Source: Sphingomonas hominis (GTDB taxonomy: Bacteria; Pseudomonadota; Alphaproteobacteria; Sphingomonadales; Sphingomonadaceae). Taken from it: 64,000 bases of DNA. Under the pieces are notes generated by a model. The model saw only the letters and a list, made by a program, of their open reading frames with translations. It did no database searches and had not been told where the DNA came from. Both the position numbers and the translations under genes were made by a program. Within the stretch, counting starts at the first letter, position 1, and each line of letters starts with the position of its first letter. This document shows, one piece after another, positions 36,939 to 47,700 of the stretch. The stretch spans positions 158,762-222,761 of the forward strand of contig NZ_JABULH010000006.1 of assembly GCF_013328205.1 (NCBI RefSeq). Reading direction: 5' to 3'.

Positions 36939-37808
36939 ATGTCCGATCGCCTGCCGGTCCTGCTCCAATATATCTTGCCCAAACAGGGGCTGACCACGTT
37001 CGCGGGGCGGATCGCGCGCGCTCATGGGGGTGCGTTCACGACGCGGCTGATCCGCTGGTTCGTTGGCAGATATGCCGTCGACATGAGCGAAGCCGCGGAT
37101 GCGGAGGTCGAAAGCTACAGGAGCTTCAACGACTTCTTCACACGCCCGCTCAAAGCGGGTGCACGCCCGATCGCGGACGCAGACTTCGTTTGTCCGGTCG
37201 ATGGCGCGATCAGCCAATTCGGCGCGGTCGACGACCATTACATGCTGCAAGCAAAAGGGCATCGGTTCACCACAACACAGCTCGTTGGCGGCGACGCCGC
37301 ACTCGCCGGCCAGTTCCGGCACGGCAGTTTCGCGAACCTGTACCTGTCCCCTAGGGATTACCACCGCCTGCACATGCCGTGCGACGGCACGCTCGAGCGG
37401 ATGATCTACGTTCCGGGCAAGCTCTTCTCGGTGAACCCGGTCACGGCCCGCGGCGTGCCCGACCTGTTCTCACGCAACGAGCGCGTGGTGTGCGTCTTCG
37501 ACTCGGTGGAGCATGGCCGCTTCGTCATGGTGCTGGTCGGCGCAACGATCGTGGGAAGCATGGCAACCGTGTGGCACGGCGTGGTCAATCCGAAACGCAC
37601 CAACAGGACGTCGGAGTGGACCTATGCCGACCAGCATATCGTGTTGAGGAAGGGCGAGGAGATGGGCCGCTTTCTGCTCGGCTCGACGATCATCATGCTG
37701 TTCGAGCGAGGGGCGGTTGTGTTCAACCAGGATTGGGCACCAGAACGCCCGGTGCGCTTGGGCGAGTTCATGGGGCAGCGCGGCGCCCAGGCGGTCGACG
37801 CCGGTTAG
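36939..37808 (+). CDS. psd: phosphatidylserine decarboxylase proenzyme (E. coli Psd type)
   Basis: 289 aa. It converts phosphatidylserine to phosphatidylethanolamine after self-cleavage at the LGST motif, here Ser249, making a pyruvoyl group. Long stretches match the E. coli enzyme (LSPRDYHRLHMPCDGTLERM; KLFSVNPVTA; LVGATIVGSM…TVW). Most alphaproteobacteria use a shorter class with GSS, so this gamma-type enzyme suggests transfer or a second copy. ATG 36939 follows AGAGGTG. Confidence 0.92.
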   Translation: MSDRLPVLLQYILPKQGLTTFAGRIARAHGGAFTTRLIRWFVGRYAVDMSEAADAEVESYRSFNDFFTRPLKAGARPIADADFVCPVDGAISQFGAVDDHYMLQAKGHRFTTTQLVGGDAALAGQFRHGSFANLYLSPRDYHRLHMPCDGTLERMIYVPGKLFSVNPVTARGVPDLFSRNERVVCVFDSVEHGRFVMVLVGATIVGSMATVWHGVVNPKRTNRTSEWTYADQHIVLRKGEEMGRFLLGSTIIMLFERGAVVFNQDWAPERPVRLGEFMGQRGAQAVDAG

Positions 37809-38206
37809 ACCCGCGTGGCGGGACCTGCGCGAGCGATGATCGGCCTTCCGATCCTCAGCCGTTGGATCGCCACCGCACATTCTCACCATCCCGCCCGCAC
37901 CTGCTCTGCCGAATGGCATGTGCATGACCGGGGTCGAGGACCGCACAAGCGATCATGCCGTCACACAAGCGCCCGCGCACGCCATCACCGACGACGGTTC
38001 GGCATGGTGCACGGCGGTCAGCTCAAGCGTCATCAGCCGATCGGCGTCGTAGAACGGCTCCTGCCCGGAGCATCCCGGAAGCCGCGACGCAAAGCCGCAC
38101 GGTTATTTCTCCAGTGCGGCGGATTCTTCATGCACACCGCCGATCGCGCATGCATCCTGTCCGCGAACCTTTGGCCTACAGCCGCAGGTCATCCTGCTGG
38201 TACCAA
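37809..38206. other. 398-base intergenic region
   Basis: Between convergent psd and the LysR gene. A leftward frame without a good start ends near 37960 and reads FYDADRLMTLELTAVHHAEP then CAGACVTA; it looks somewhat coding but is short. Confidence 0.35.
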
Positions 38207-39097
38207 TCAAGCGCCAGAATCGTGCTGCGCGACGCTGGCCTGCAACGCGTCGATGAAGACACGGACCTTGGCCGACAAGCTGCGATAGCTCGGATAAACG
38301 GCGTGGATCGCAACAAGCTCACCCGGGACGCCGGGCCATAAGCGAACAAGGCGGCCATCGGCGACGAGCGGACGGGCGAGGAAATCAGGCAGGTGCGCAA
38401 TGCCGCCACCCGCCAGCACTACGGGAAGCAGCGCTGCGGAGGCGGAAATGGCGATCGAGGGCGGCAGTTCGATCGTGCCAGCATCACCGGACACGTCGTC
38501 GCGGTAGGCGGTCAGGCGATCACCGTAACCCACGAGGCTATGACCCGGTAGGTCGGCGGCCTGAACAGGCGTGCCGTGCCGTGCTAGGTAATCGGGGCTG
38601 GCGCATAGCCATGTTTCAGACACCAGCAGCCGTCGTGCGATCAGGTCGCTGTCCGCCAGCGGTCCGACTCGGATCACGAGGTCGGCCGGCTCGACCGGCA
38701 TGTTGATGAAGCGGTTCTCCACTGCCAGCACGACGCGGACTTGGCGGTATGTCGCCATGAACGCCGGCAGCATCGGCGCCACCAGCGCGGTCGCGATCGT
38801 GAACGGCAGGCTGATCTTGAGCGTGCCGGCCGGCACGCTGCCCAATCCGTCGAGCGCGGCGCCCGCCTCGTCGACATCGGCCAGGATCCGCAGCGCGTGC
38901 GGGCGGAAATGCGTGCCCGCGTCGGTCAGCCGCAGATGCCGCGTCGAGCGATCGACCAGGGTCACGCCGACATCGCGCTCCAGGCGGGCGAGTGCGCGGC
39001 TGACGCTCGATTTCGGCAGGCCGAGCGCGCGCGCCGCGGCCGACACGCTCATCAGATCGGTAATACGCGCAAAGGCACGCAGGTCGGACAGCTCCAC
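38207..39097 (-). CDS. LysR family transcriptional regulator
   Basis: 296 aa with an N-terminal winged helix (SVSAAARALGLPKSSVSRAL) and the LysR substrate-binding domain (LKISLPFTIATALVAPMLPA; RLLVSETWLCASPDYLARHG). It is divergent from the NmrA-like gene at 39195, with 97 bases between, so it most likely controls that gene. Confidence 0.93.
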   Translation of the reverse strand: MELSDLRAFARITDLMSVSAAARALGLPKSSVSRALARLERDVGVTLVDRSTRHLRLTDAGTHFRPHALRILADVDEAGAALDGLGSVPAGTLKISLPFTIATALVAPMLPAFMATYRQVRVVLAVENRFINMPVEPADLVIRVGPLADSDLIARRLLVSETWLCASPDYLARHGTPVQAADLPGHSLVGYGDRLTAYRDDVSGDAGTIELPPSIAISASAALLPVVLAGGGIAHLPDFLARPLVADGRLVRLWPGVPGELVAIHAVYPSYRSLSAKVRVFIDALQASVAQHDSGA

Positions 39098-39194
39098 AAT
39101 CGTTCCACTTTCCGCAACACCCCGTCGCCGATCGGTGGTCTAATCGTGGCCGGACGCAACGACTATCTCCTTCAGCAAGCAACAGGAGCAATGC

Positions 39195-40088
39195 ATGAAC
39201 AGCGAGCCAAACCGACCCGTGGTGGTCGTCGCGGGCGCCGCGGGCGATTTGGGCGGACGGCTCGTTCGGGCGCTGGCGGCGAAGGGTGCCGCGGTGCGTG
39301 CGCTGGTGCGTCGTCCCGTTGATCGCCTCGCCATCGCCCGGGTCGACCAAGTGTTGGCCGATTTCGACGACGGCGGCGCGCTTACCCGTGCCGTCAGCGG
39401 CGCCACGGCGATCGTCTCGGCGCTGAACGGCACCGCGCCGGTCATCCTCGACGTGCAGGGTCGCCTGCTCGACGCGGCGGTCGCGGCGCGCGTGCCGCAT
39501 TTCATCCCGTCCGACTTCTGCCTCGACTATCGCGCGACCCGGCCGGGCGACAACCGCAACATGGACCTGCGTCGCGCCTTTGCCCGGCGGCTCGACGCCG
39601 CTCCGATCCGCGCGACCTCGATCCTCAACGGGCCGTTCGCCGAGCTGCTCGAGGGCGAGGCACCGATCGTGTTGCACAAGCTGCAGCGCGTGCTCTACTG
39701 GGGTGATGCCGACCAATGTTTCGACTTCACGACCAAGAACGACGTGGCGGCGTTCACCGCGGACGCGGCGATGGACGCGGAGGCGCCGCGCTACCTGAGC
39801 ATCGCCGGCGACCAGATCAGCCCGCGTGGCCTGGCCGAACTGCTGAGCGACATGGATAGTCGTCGGTGGAAGCTGCTGCGCGCCGGCGGGATCGGCCGCC
39901 TGAGCACGATCATCGCCATCGCGCGTACGCTAACGCCCAGCACGCAGGCGCCATTCCCGGTGTGGCAGGGCATGCAATATATGCGCGACATGTCGACCGG
40001 GCGCGGCAAGCTCCACGCGCTCGACAATGATCGCTACGGCAAGACCGACTGGACACGCGCCGCCGCCGTGCTCGCCCCTACCCTGTGA
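39195..40088 (+). CDS. NmrA-like NAD(P)H-binding oxidoreductase
   Basis: 297 aa with nucleotide motif VVVAGAAGDLGGRLVRALAA and an isoflavone-reductase/NmrA-like fold (HFIPSDFCLDYRATRPGDNR). Likely reduces an aromatic or quinone substrate; exact substrate unknown. AACAGGAGC lies upstream of the ATG. Probably regulated by the divergent LysR protein. Confidence 0.88.
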   Translation: MNSEPNRPVVVVAGAAGDLGGRLVRALAAKGAAVRALVRRPVDRLAIARVDQVLADFDDGGALTRAVSGATAIVSALNGTAPVILDVQGRLLDAAVAARVPHFIPSDFCLDYRATRPGDNRNMDLRRAFARRLDAAPIRATSILNGPFAELLEGEAPIVLHKLQRVLYWGDADQCFDFTTKNDVAAFTADAAMDAEAPRYLSIAGDQISPRGLAELLSDMDSRRWKLLRAGGIGRLSTIIAIARTLTPSTQAPFPVWQGMQYMRDMSTGRGKLHALDNDRYGKTDWTRAAAVLAPTL

Positions 40089-40441
40089 TTTGGAGCGGCG
40101 GGAGGAACAGCGTGCGGTGAGTGGTGCCGTCACCGTGTTTCCGATCCGGTCGCGGATGGCGGAGATCAGCGGCAGGCAATCAATCTGTAGTTCTCTTCTC
40201 GCCCGCGAGATGCTGCTGATACTATTGCAACCGCAATCAGCGAAATGTCGCTTCACCGACGCGACTTCAGGTAAGCCTGCCATCATGATCTGCCGCCCGA
40301 CCAAACGGATCAAGTAAGCTGCTGGCCAGAAGCAAACTCAACCAACCCGACCGAAACTCACGATTGTTGGCGCTACTCGACTAGCCAGTCCATCTGCTGC
40401 ATGTCCGTGTAACTGGTAGCTGAAGCGGGGGCGGGCGGCCG
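40089..40441. other. 353-base intergenic region
   Basis: No convincing gene. Frames on both strands are short. It should contain the promoter of the DUF2339 gene and the terminator of the NmrA-like gene, but I see no clear hairpin. Confidence 0.35.
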
Positions 40442-43279
40442 ATGGTGTTGTGGGCAGCGATCGTGGGCGCTTTCGTGGGATGGCTGCTCGGCGCGTTCGA
40501 GGAACTCGGCTTCGTGCTCGGCGGCTGCATCGGTGCCGTGTTCGGCTGGGGCATGCGCCGGAGCATGCGTGCAGAGGTCGAGGACGCCACCGCGACGCTG
40601 CGTGCGCAGGTCGAGGCGCTGAGTTCGCTGCTCGCCGACCGTTCCTCGCACGACCACTTCGTACCAGAGCAGTCTATCACGGCACCTGCTGAAACGCAGG
40701 TCGCAACGCCGATCAGGCCGCCGATCACCTCCCATCCAGCCGCCTCCTACGAGGTCGCGCCACCGACCGACGACTACGCACGGAGTCCCGACGCCCCGCA
40801 TGAACCCGGCTGGATCGAGGGCCTAACAGCCAGCGCCTTCGCCGCCGCCCGCAACTGGCTGTTCGGCGGCAACACCATCGTGCGGCTCGGGTTGGTGGTC
40901 TTGTTCGTTGGACTGTCATTCCTCGCGAGCTACGCCGCGTCGGCAGGGCTGTTTCCGATCGAGTGGCGCTTGGCAGTCGTTGCCCTCGTTGGAATGGCGC
41001 TGCTGCTCGTTGGCTGTCGCGCGCGTGTTGAGCGACCCGGCTTCGGACTCGCGCTGCAAGGCGGCGGGGTGGCAATCATCTACCTGACGCTGTTCGCCGC
41101 GGCGAAGCTCTATGACACGGTGCCAATCAGCTTCGCCTTCGCGCTGATGATCGTCGTTTGCACGCTGAGTTGCGCACTTGCGCTGCTGCAACGTTCGCAG
41201 GCGCTCGCGGTAACCGCCTTCGCGGGCGGCTTCGCGGTTCCGTTGCTGCTGTCGAGTGGAAGCGGCAACGTGGCTATACTGTTTGGCTATTACACGATCC
41301 TCAATCTCGCCGTCCTATTCATCGCCACGCGGCAATCGTGGCGATTGCTCAACCTCGTCGGCTTCGTCGCGACGTTCGGCGTCATGGCGCTGTGGGAAAC
41401 GTCGGGCGTACCGACAGCGGACTTCGCCGCAGCGCAGATATTCTTGATCGCCCCGGTGCTCATCTATCTGACATGCGCGCTGCTCTACACGCACCAAACA
41501 CCGGGGCGCCTGGGCGGGATCGTCGACACCAGCCTGGTGTTCGGGCCGGCGGTGGCCGGCTTCGGGCTGCAAGTCGGGCTGGTCCACGAACAACCGTTCG
41601 GCAGCGCCTTTGCCGCGCTCGGTTTCGCCGCGCTTTACCTTGGGGTGGCAACGTTTATCGCGCGGCGGCGACGCGACGACCTGCGCGTGATGAACGAGGC
41701 GATGCTCGCGATCGGCGTCGGCTTCGTCACGCTGGCGGTGCCGCTGGCGCTCGGCGCTCGCTGAACCTCTGCGGCCTGGGCGCTGGAGGGGGCTGGCGCG
41801 CTCTGGGTCGGCTTGCGGCAAGCCCGTTGGATGCCGCGACTGTTCGGGTTGCTGCTGCAAGGCGTGGCGGCGCTGGCCTGCCTGTCGGCGATCGACGCCA
41901 ACGTGGCCGCCTTGCCGCTCGCCAACCCCGCCTTCTCCGGCACAATGCTGATCGCGCTCGCAGGTTTTGCCAGCGCTTGGTGGTTGCGTGCTCCGCTGTC
42001 GCACAGCGGTTCCCGCGCGGCGGTCGGCTACGGCCGGATCGAGACCTGGCTGGCGGTGCCTGTCTTCCTGATGGCGTTCGGCTTCTTGTGGCTGGCCTGG
42101 GCGGGCGAGGCAACGCGGCTGCTGCCGCCGGTCGAGCGCGACCTGCCGCCCGTACCTGTGTTCGCGCAGGGAACGACCGCGCTGCTCGCCGCGCTCGGCT
42201 ACGTGGCGAGTGCCTGGGGCGCACAGATGGTCGGGCATCGGCTCAACTGGCGTGTCGCGGGCTGGCCGGCGCGCGTCACGATCGTCGCCCTCATACTAGG
42301 GTTCATCGGCGAAGTGGTGGCATCGTCGCGCGTCCTGAACACGCCGGACTGGATCATCTGGGGTTTTCTGATCGGGCTGCACCTACGGGTGCTCTACTTG
42401 CTCGACACGGAAGGCGTGGATGCCGCGCTAACGCCGCTCGTCCGAGTGGCGCATGTGGGCAGCGTGTGGCTGGGGTGTGCGCTGCTGGTAGACTGCCTGT
42501 TGTTGGCACGTGACCGCGGCGTCATTCCGTCGCGCGGATCGTGGAGCGAGGCAGTGTTGCTGATCGCCGGGGCTGCCGTCCTCGCGGCGCTGGCGCTGAG
42601 TGCGCAACGCGGGTGGCAGGGGCGGACCAGCCGCTGGCCACTCGCGACCTACGCGACTGATTACGGCTGGTACGCCGCCGTGCCCATCGCCGCGCTGCTG
42701 ATGCTGGGGACGGTCGCGGTCGCGCTATTCTCCTCCGGCGCAGCGGACCCGCTGCTATACGTGCCACTACTCAACCCTGCCGACCTGTCGATCGGCCTCG
42801 CGCTGGTCGCGTTGGAGCAATGGCGCACAGCCGTGGCGGGTGCCGGACTTGATGGCGCAGTAGCCAACAATATCGGTGGTCGGGGCGGACGCGCGATAGT
42901 GGCCGCGCTAGCGTTCATCGCGGTCAACACCTTGTGGCTGCGGGTCGCGCGCCATCTGCTCGGCGTCGCCTGGTCGCCGGACGCGCTGCTCGCCAGCTTC
43001 ACCGTGCAGACTGGCATCGCGATCCTGTGGACCCTGTTGGCGCTCGCGCTGATGGTGACGGCGCATCGGCGTGGACAGCGAACCCTGTGGCTAGTGGGGG
43101 CCGGACTGCTGGGCATCACCGTCGCTAAGCTGCTGCTGGTCGACATGAACAACGCCGGCGGCGGCGAGCGCATCATCGCCTTCATCGTCGACGGGCTGCT
43201 GATGCTCGTAGTCGGCTATCTTGCACCGCTGCCGCCGCGGAACTCCAACAATGCTCCGCTTGAAGGCGCTACGACATGA
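40442..43279 (+). pseudogene. DUF2339 membrane protein interrupted by one in-frame TGA
   Basis: A single frame of 945 codons is interrupted only by TGA at 41762-41764 (codon 441). Before it: a coiled N-terminus, then many membrane helices (NTIVRLGLVVLFVGLSFLAS; LALQGGGVAIIYLTLFAAAK). After it the same frame continues TSAAWALEGAGALWVGLRQA and about ten more helices. DUF2339 proteins have Trp at this place (…GRWT/S-AAWALEGA), so TGG changed to TGA. Untranslated, it would give pieces of 440 aa (40442-41764) and about 500 aa. DUF3999 follows, overlapping at ATGA. Mutation, sequencing error or readthrough cannot be told apart here. Confidence 0.85.
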
Positions 43280-44589
43280 TCGCCAAGCGCCGACTGATGT
43301 TGCTTGCCATGCTGCTGACCGCAGCCGCCCCCGCCGAAACACCCGACGACGCACGCGCCTATCACGTGCGGATCGCAGTCGTGCCGGGTGCCGGATCGCG
43401 GTTACAGCGCGTCACGCTACCACCCGCCGCCCTCGCGGCCGTACGAACCAGCGAATACGCTGACATGCGTGTGTTCGATGCGCGAGGCCGTGCGATGCCG
43501 ATGGCGCGCGTTGCGTCGGCGCGGGCAACCCGGCGCGACCTGCTGCGTGCACTGCCGATCCTCGGCGGTGCGGACGCATTGAAGGTGAGCGGCGTGTCGC
43601 TTCAACTCGACGGGGACGTGGCCAGGGTGGCGCGCGTCGACGGCAAAATCGTCGACGACGTGCAGCCAGCCGTCCTCGGCGTGCTGCTCGACGCGCGCGG
43701 TGTCACCGGCGCTGCCCGCACCCTGACGCTCGACGCCGACGTGCCACAAAGCCAACCGGTCACCTTCGTGGTGGAGGCAAGCCGCGACCTGTCCACGTGG
43801 CGAAAGCTCGGCGAGCAAACAGTGTTCCGCGCGGTGACGGACACTCAGCCCGTGACGATCGCGCTCGACGCAGCGCCGCTCCGCGGTGACTATATCCGCG
43901 TCACGTGGCGGCTGGCGTCGCGCGCGCTGTCGCCTGTGACGATACGCTCGGGCCAGCTGGCCAGCGACACCGGCAGCATCGCGCCAACGTGGATCGCGGC
44001 GACGCTGCCCGCAGGCGCGCGCGGCCGGACGATCGACCTCACGCTTCCTTTCGCCGCACCGCTTGCGACACTGGCGATCACGCCCGCAGTGGCCGATTCG
44101 CTCGTACCCGTCCGCATTCTAGGCCGCGACGACGCCGAACAGCCGTGGACGCCGCTCGGCCAAGGCATCGCCGCACACACGACGCGCGCCATCCCCCTCA
44201 ATGGCAATACGTTCCGCCTGCTGCGGATCGAGGCGGACAGTCGCTCATCTGGCTTCACCGCCACACCCAGCCTGCGCCTCGGCTTCGCACCTGCCGACAT
44301 CGTGTTCCTCACCGCCGGCACCCCGCCCTACACGCTTGCCGCCGGGCGCGCGGAGGACACCAACCGTTACCTTCCGCTCGACAGCTTAGCCGCCGACGCA
44401 GGCAACCGCCCACCCGCGCTAGCACAAGTCGCCGCTGCCCCCGCCCGCGTGGCGCTCGCCGCCGCCGCCGACCCGCAGCGTGGATCACGACAGCTGCTGT
44501 TATGGGCAGTCCTGCTCGCCGCAACCGCGTTACTCGCCGCGTTAGCGTGGCGGCTGTCACGAAATCCTTCGCCGACGCCGCAGGATTAA
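43276..44589 (+). CDS. DUF3999 family protein
   Basis: 437 aa with signal peptide (RLMLLAMLLTAAAPAETP), a long beta-rich periplasmic part (RLQRVTLPPAALAAVRTSEY; DVPQSQPVTFVVEASRDLST) and a C-terminal membrane helix (LLLWAVLLAATALLAALAWR). DUF3999 genes usually follow DUF2339, and here the start overlaps its stop. Function of the pair unknown, probably envelope. Confidence 0.88.
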   Translation: MIAKRRLMLLAMLLTAAAPAETPDDARAYHVRIAVVPGAGSRLQRVTLPPAALAAVRTSEYADMRVFDARGRAMPMARVASARATRRDLLRALPILGGADALKVSGVSLQLDGDVARVARVDGKIVDDVQPAVLGVLLDARGVTGAARTLTLDADVPQSQPVTFVVEASRDLSTWRKLGEQTVFRAVTDTQPVTIALDAAPLRGDYIRVTWRLASRALSPVTIRSGQLASDTGSIAPTWIAATLPAGARGRTIDLTLPFAAPLATLAITPAVADSLVPVRILGRDDAEQPWTPLGQGIAAHTTRAIPLNGNTFRLLRIEADSRSSGFTATPSLRLGFAPADIVFLTAGTPPYTLAAGRAEDTNRYLPLDSLAADAGNRPPALAQVAAAPARVALAAAADPQRGSRQLLLWAVLLAATALLAALAWRLSRNPSPTPQD

Positions 44590-44791
44590 ACATCTGGGGG
44601 CCTGCTGCCTCGCTCCGCCTCACCCAGTTTCAACACGGCACAGACGCTACACCTTGTCACGGAAAATACGGCCACACGTAGCGCTCCTCCAGCATCGTGC
44701 GTGCTGTGTCTGAGCTGCTGGAAGACCACCTCCCCGTCTCTCCTGCCCGAACGAGCCGGCAGCAATGGCAGCCATCGTGTGAGCCTTGTCG

Positions 44792-47700
44792 TTAAGCGCT
44801 CGCCATGCTCGCCCTACCGCTGCGTTCCAGTTTGCCCCAGCCGACCGTCCAGCCACCGATCGCCGCCGCGATGGCGCGCAGGACGACGCCGTACATGATC
44901 TGGCGGTAGACCAACCGCTGCGCGACGAGCAGCAACGCCGGAAAACGCGTTCCTCGCCAATCGAGCCGGTAGCCGATCCAGCCGCAGACGATGTCGACCG
45001 TGGTGAAGGCGAGCCAGTAAAGCGCCATGCTGCCGACATCGCCGCTGGTCTGCGCCCAGCCATGCTGACTGACCCGCAGAACCGTCGCCACCATCGATAT
45101 GATCAAGGCAAGGTCGATCAACGGAGAGATGGCGGCGAAGACGATCTGGAACAGCCATGCCTGCGGCATCCCGATCAGCGCCAGACCAGACGGCTTGCGC
45201 GTGCGCAGAATGGCACGATGCTTCCACAAGCATTGCAGCGTTCCGAACGCCCAGCGGAAGCGCTGCTTGGCAAGCGCGCGGAAGCTCTCCGGCGCCTCGG
45301 TCCAGGCGACCGCCTGCGGATCGTAGGTGACGCGCCAACCCGCACGCTGGATCGCGATGGTCAGGTCCTGATCCTCGGCAAGCGTGTCCTCCGGATAACC
45401 GCCGACCGCGTCGAGCGCGGCACGACGCCACGCCCCCACCGCGCCCGGCACGACCGTCATCGCGTCGAACCCGGCCAGTGCACGCCGCTCCAGGTTCTGG
45501 GCAGTGATATACTCAATCGCCTGCCACCGCGTGACCAGGTTCACCCGGTTGCCGACCCGCGCGTCGCCCGCCACCGCTCCGATCCGCGGATCGGCAAACC
45601 AGCAGGCCAGCCGCGCGATCGTTCCCGGTTCGAACTGCGTGTCGGCATCCAGCGCGATTACGATCTCGCCCGATGCGGCCAGCAGCGCGCGATTGAGCGC
45701 CGCGGCCTTGCCGCCGTTGACGAGCGTCAACAGCCGTACGCGTGAATCGCTCGCGAACGCCTCCGTCACCAGTGCGCTGGTACGGTCCTTCGATCCGTCA
45801 TCGGCGACGATCACTTCCAACCCGGGATAGTCGCTCGCGAGCACGCGGTGCACCGACGCGACGATCACGCGCTCCTCGTTGAAGGCGGGGATGACGACCG
45901 ACACGCCCGGGGTGAACGCGGGCGGCAGTTCCCGGTGGCGGCTCGCCTGAAGTCGGGCCAACCCCGCCATCATCACCGCACGCGCCATGCCCAGCGTGAT
46001 CGCGACGTAGAACAGCCAGGTCAGCAGCGCGGACAAGGCCGCGAGCACGACGAAGATCGCGACGTCGGCACGTACCGCCCACAGGTCCCTCCCGGTGACC
46101 TGCGGCATTGCCTTGTCAGGGGACACACCGACGAGCTGCGATGCAGTCACGAAATGGTAGCCGGCGCCCTTCAACGCCGTGATGATCCGCGGCAGGGCCG
46201 TCACCGTCTGCGACCGATCGCCGCCGCCGTCATGGAGCAGGATGACATTGCCGCTATTCTGCGCGGTGGCCCCACGTACCTGTGCCAGCACCTGGGCGAC
46301 GATCGCATCGGCACCCGGCCGCTGCCAGTCGTTGGGATCGACGTGAAGCCCAACCACGGTGTAGCCCGCACGCTGCGCCTCGAGCGCGGGGCCGAGCTCG
46401 TCGGTCGTCGTCGGCTCCGCATCGCCGAAATACGGCGCGCGGAACAGCGTCATAGATCGCCCGGTATAGGCCTGAACCAGCCGCTGCGTCGCGTTCAGCT
46501 CCAGCGCCGTGGCGCGCGGCCCGAGCCGGGCCATGTTGGGATGGGTGTAGCTGTGGTTGCCGATCTCGTCACCGTCGGCGACGATGCGGTTCAACAGGCC
46601 CGGATGCGCCAACGCGCCCTCGCCCACGACGAAAAAGGTGGCAGGAACGTGCGCGGCCTCCAGCTCGTCCAGGATTTTCGGCGTCCAACTGCCGTCCGGC
46701 CCGTCGTCGAACGTCAGCGCCAGCGCCTTGCGATCGGCGGCACCTGCGCGCTGGACGACATAGGGGGTCGGCAACGCGTTGTAGTGCTCGTCGCGGATGA
46801 TCCCCTGCGCGTCGGTACGCACGCGACGTGCACCGTCGCGCGGCGTGGCGGTAATGCGCAGGATCTCGCCGGACCCCTCTACATCGGTATTGAGGACAGG
46901 CGCGAGGTGCGACAGGTCGGGCTGTGTGCCGGTACGCATCGCGGCGAGATCGGCAAAGAAGCCGGGATCCTCGCTGCCGAGCCGCCACAAGGCGACATCG
47001 CCGATCCCGAGCCGCTTCAGCGCCTGCATCTCGTTCCAGCTCGTCGCGGCATCGAGCATCCAGATGTCGTGGTGCTGCCCGTCCTCATCATAGCCGAAGG
47101 CAGCGTTGCCGCTGGTCGGATCGAAGCGCGGCGTGGTGCCGCTGTCATGCGCGGCGAGCCATGCCTCCTCGATCGACAGCGCGTCGGTGTCGTCGCCGTG
47201 CCAGTCGTAGGCGTAACTGCCGAGCGCCACCGCCAGCTTGTTGCTGGGGATCGCTCGGCGCGCCGCTTCGATCTGTTGCACGAACCAGTCCTGTGCCGCG
47301 ATTGGTCCGGGCGTGCCGCCTTCCCAATGCTGGTCGTACGCCATGACGATGACCTTGTCGGTCACCGCGGCGATCGCGCCGAGCGGCCAGTCCGCGTCCC
47401 CGGCCGGCGCGGTTACCGCGACGATGCTGCTGGAGGGAAGCGCTGCATGAAGCTGGCGCAGGAAGGCCAGATACGGGCGCATCGCGCTCGCGGGTAGCGC
47501 CTCCAGGTCCATCACCAAGCCGGCAGCGCGGCGCTGCGCCACAATGGCCGCCAATCGCGTCGCCAATGCAGTGCGTGCTGCAGGGTCGATCAGCAGCCGC
47601 GCCGCACCGGTGCCATCCCAACCGGCATCGCCATAGTTCTGGACCATGGGCAGGACCTTGGGTGCCTGATGCAGGGCAACGAGAGTACGGGTAAAACCGG

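Noticed and set aside
37961-38095. Leftward short frame with Cys-rich end (CAGACVTA), considered as a peptide precursor
   Set aside because: No start in context and no maturation genes nearby.
45848-47497. 549-codon rightward open frame
   Set aside because: Antisense to the fusion enzyme.
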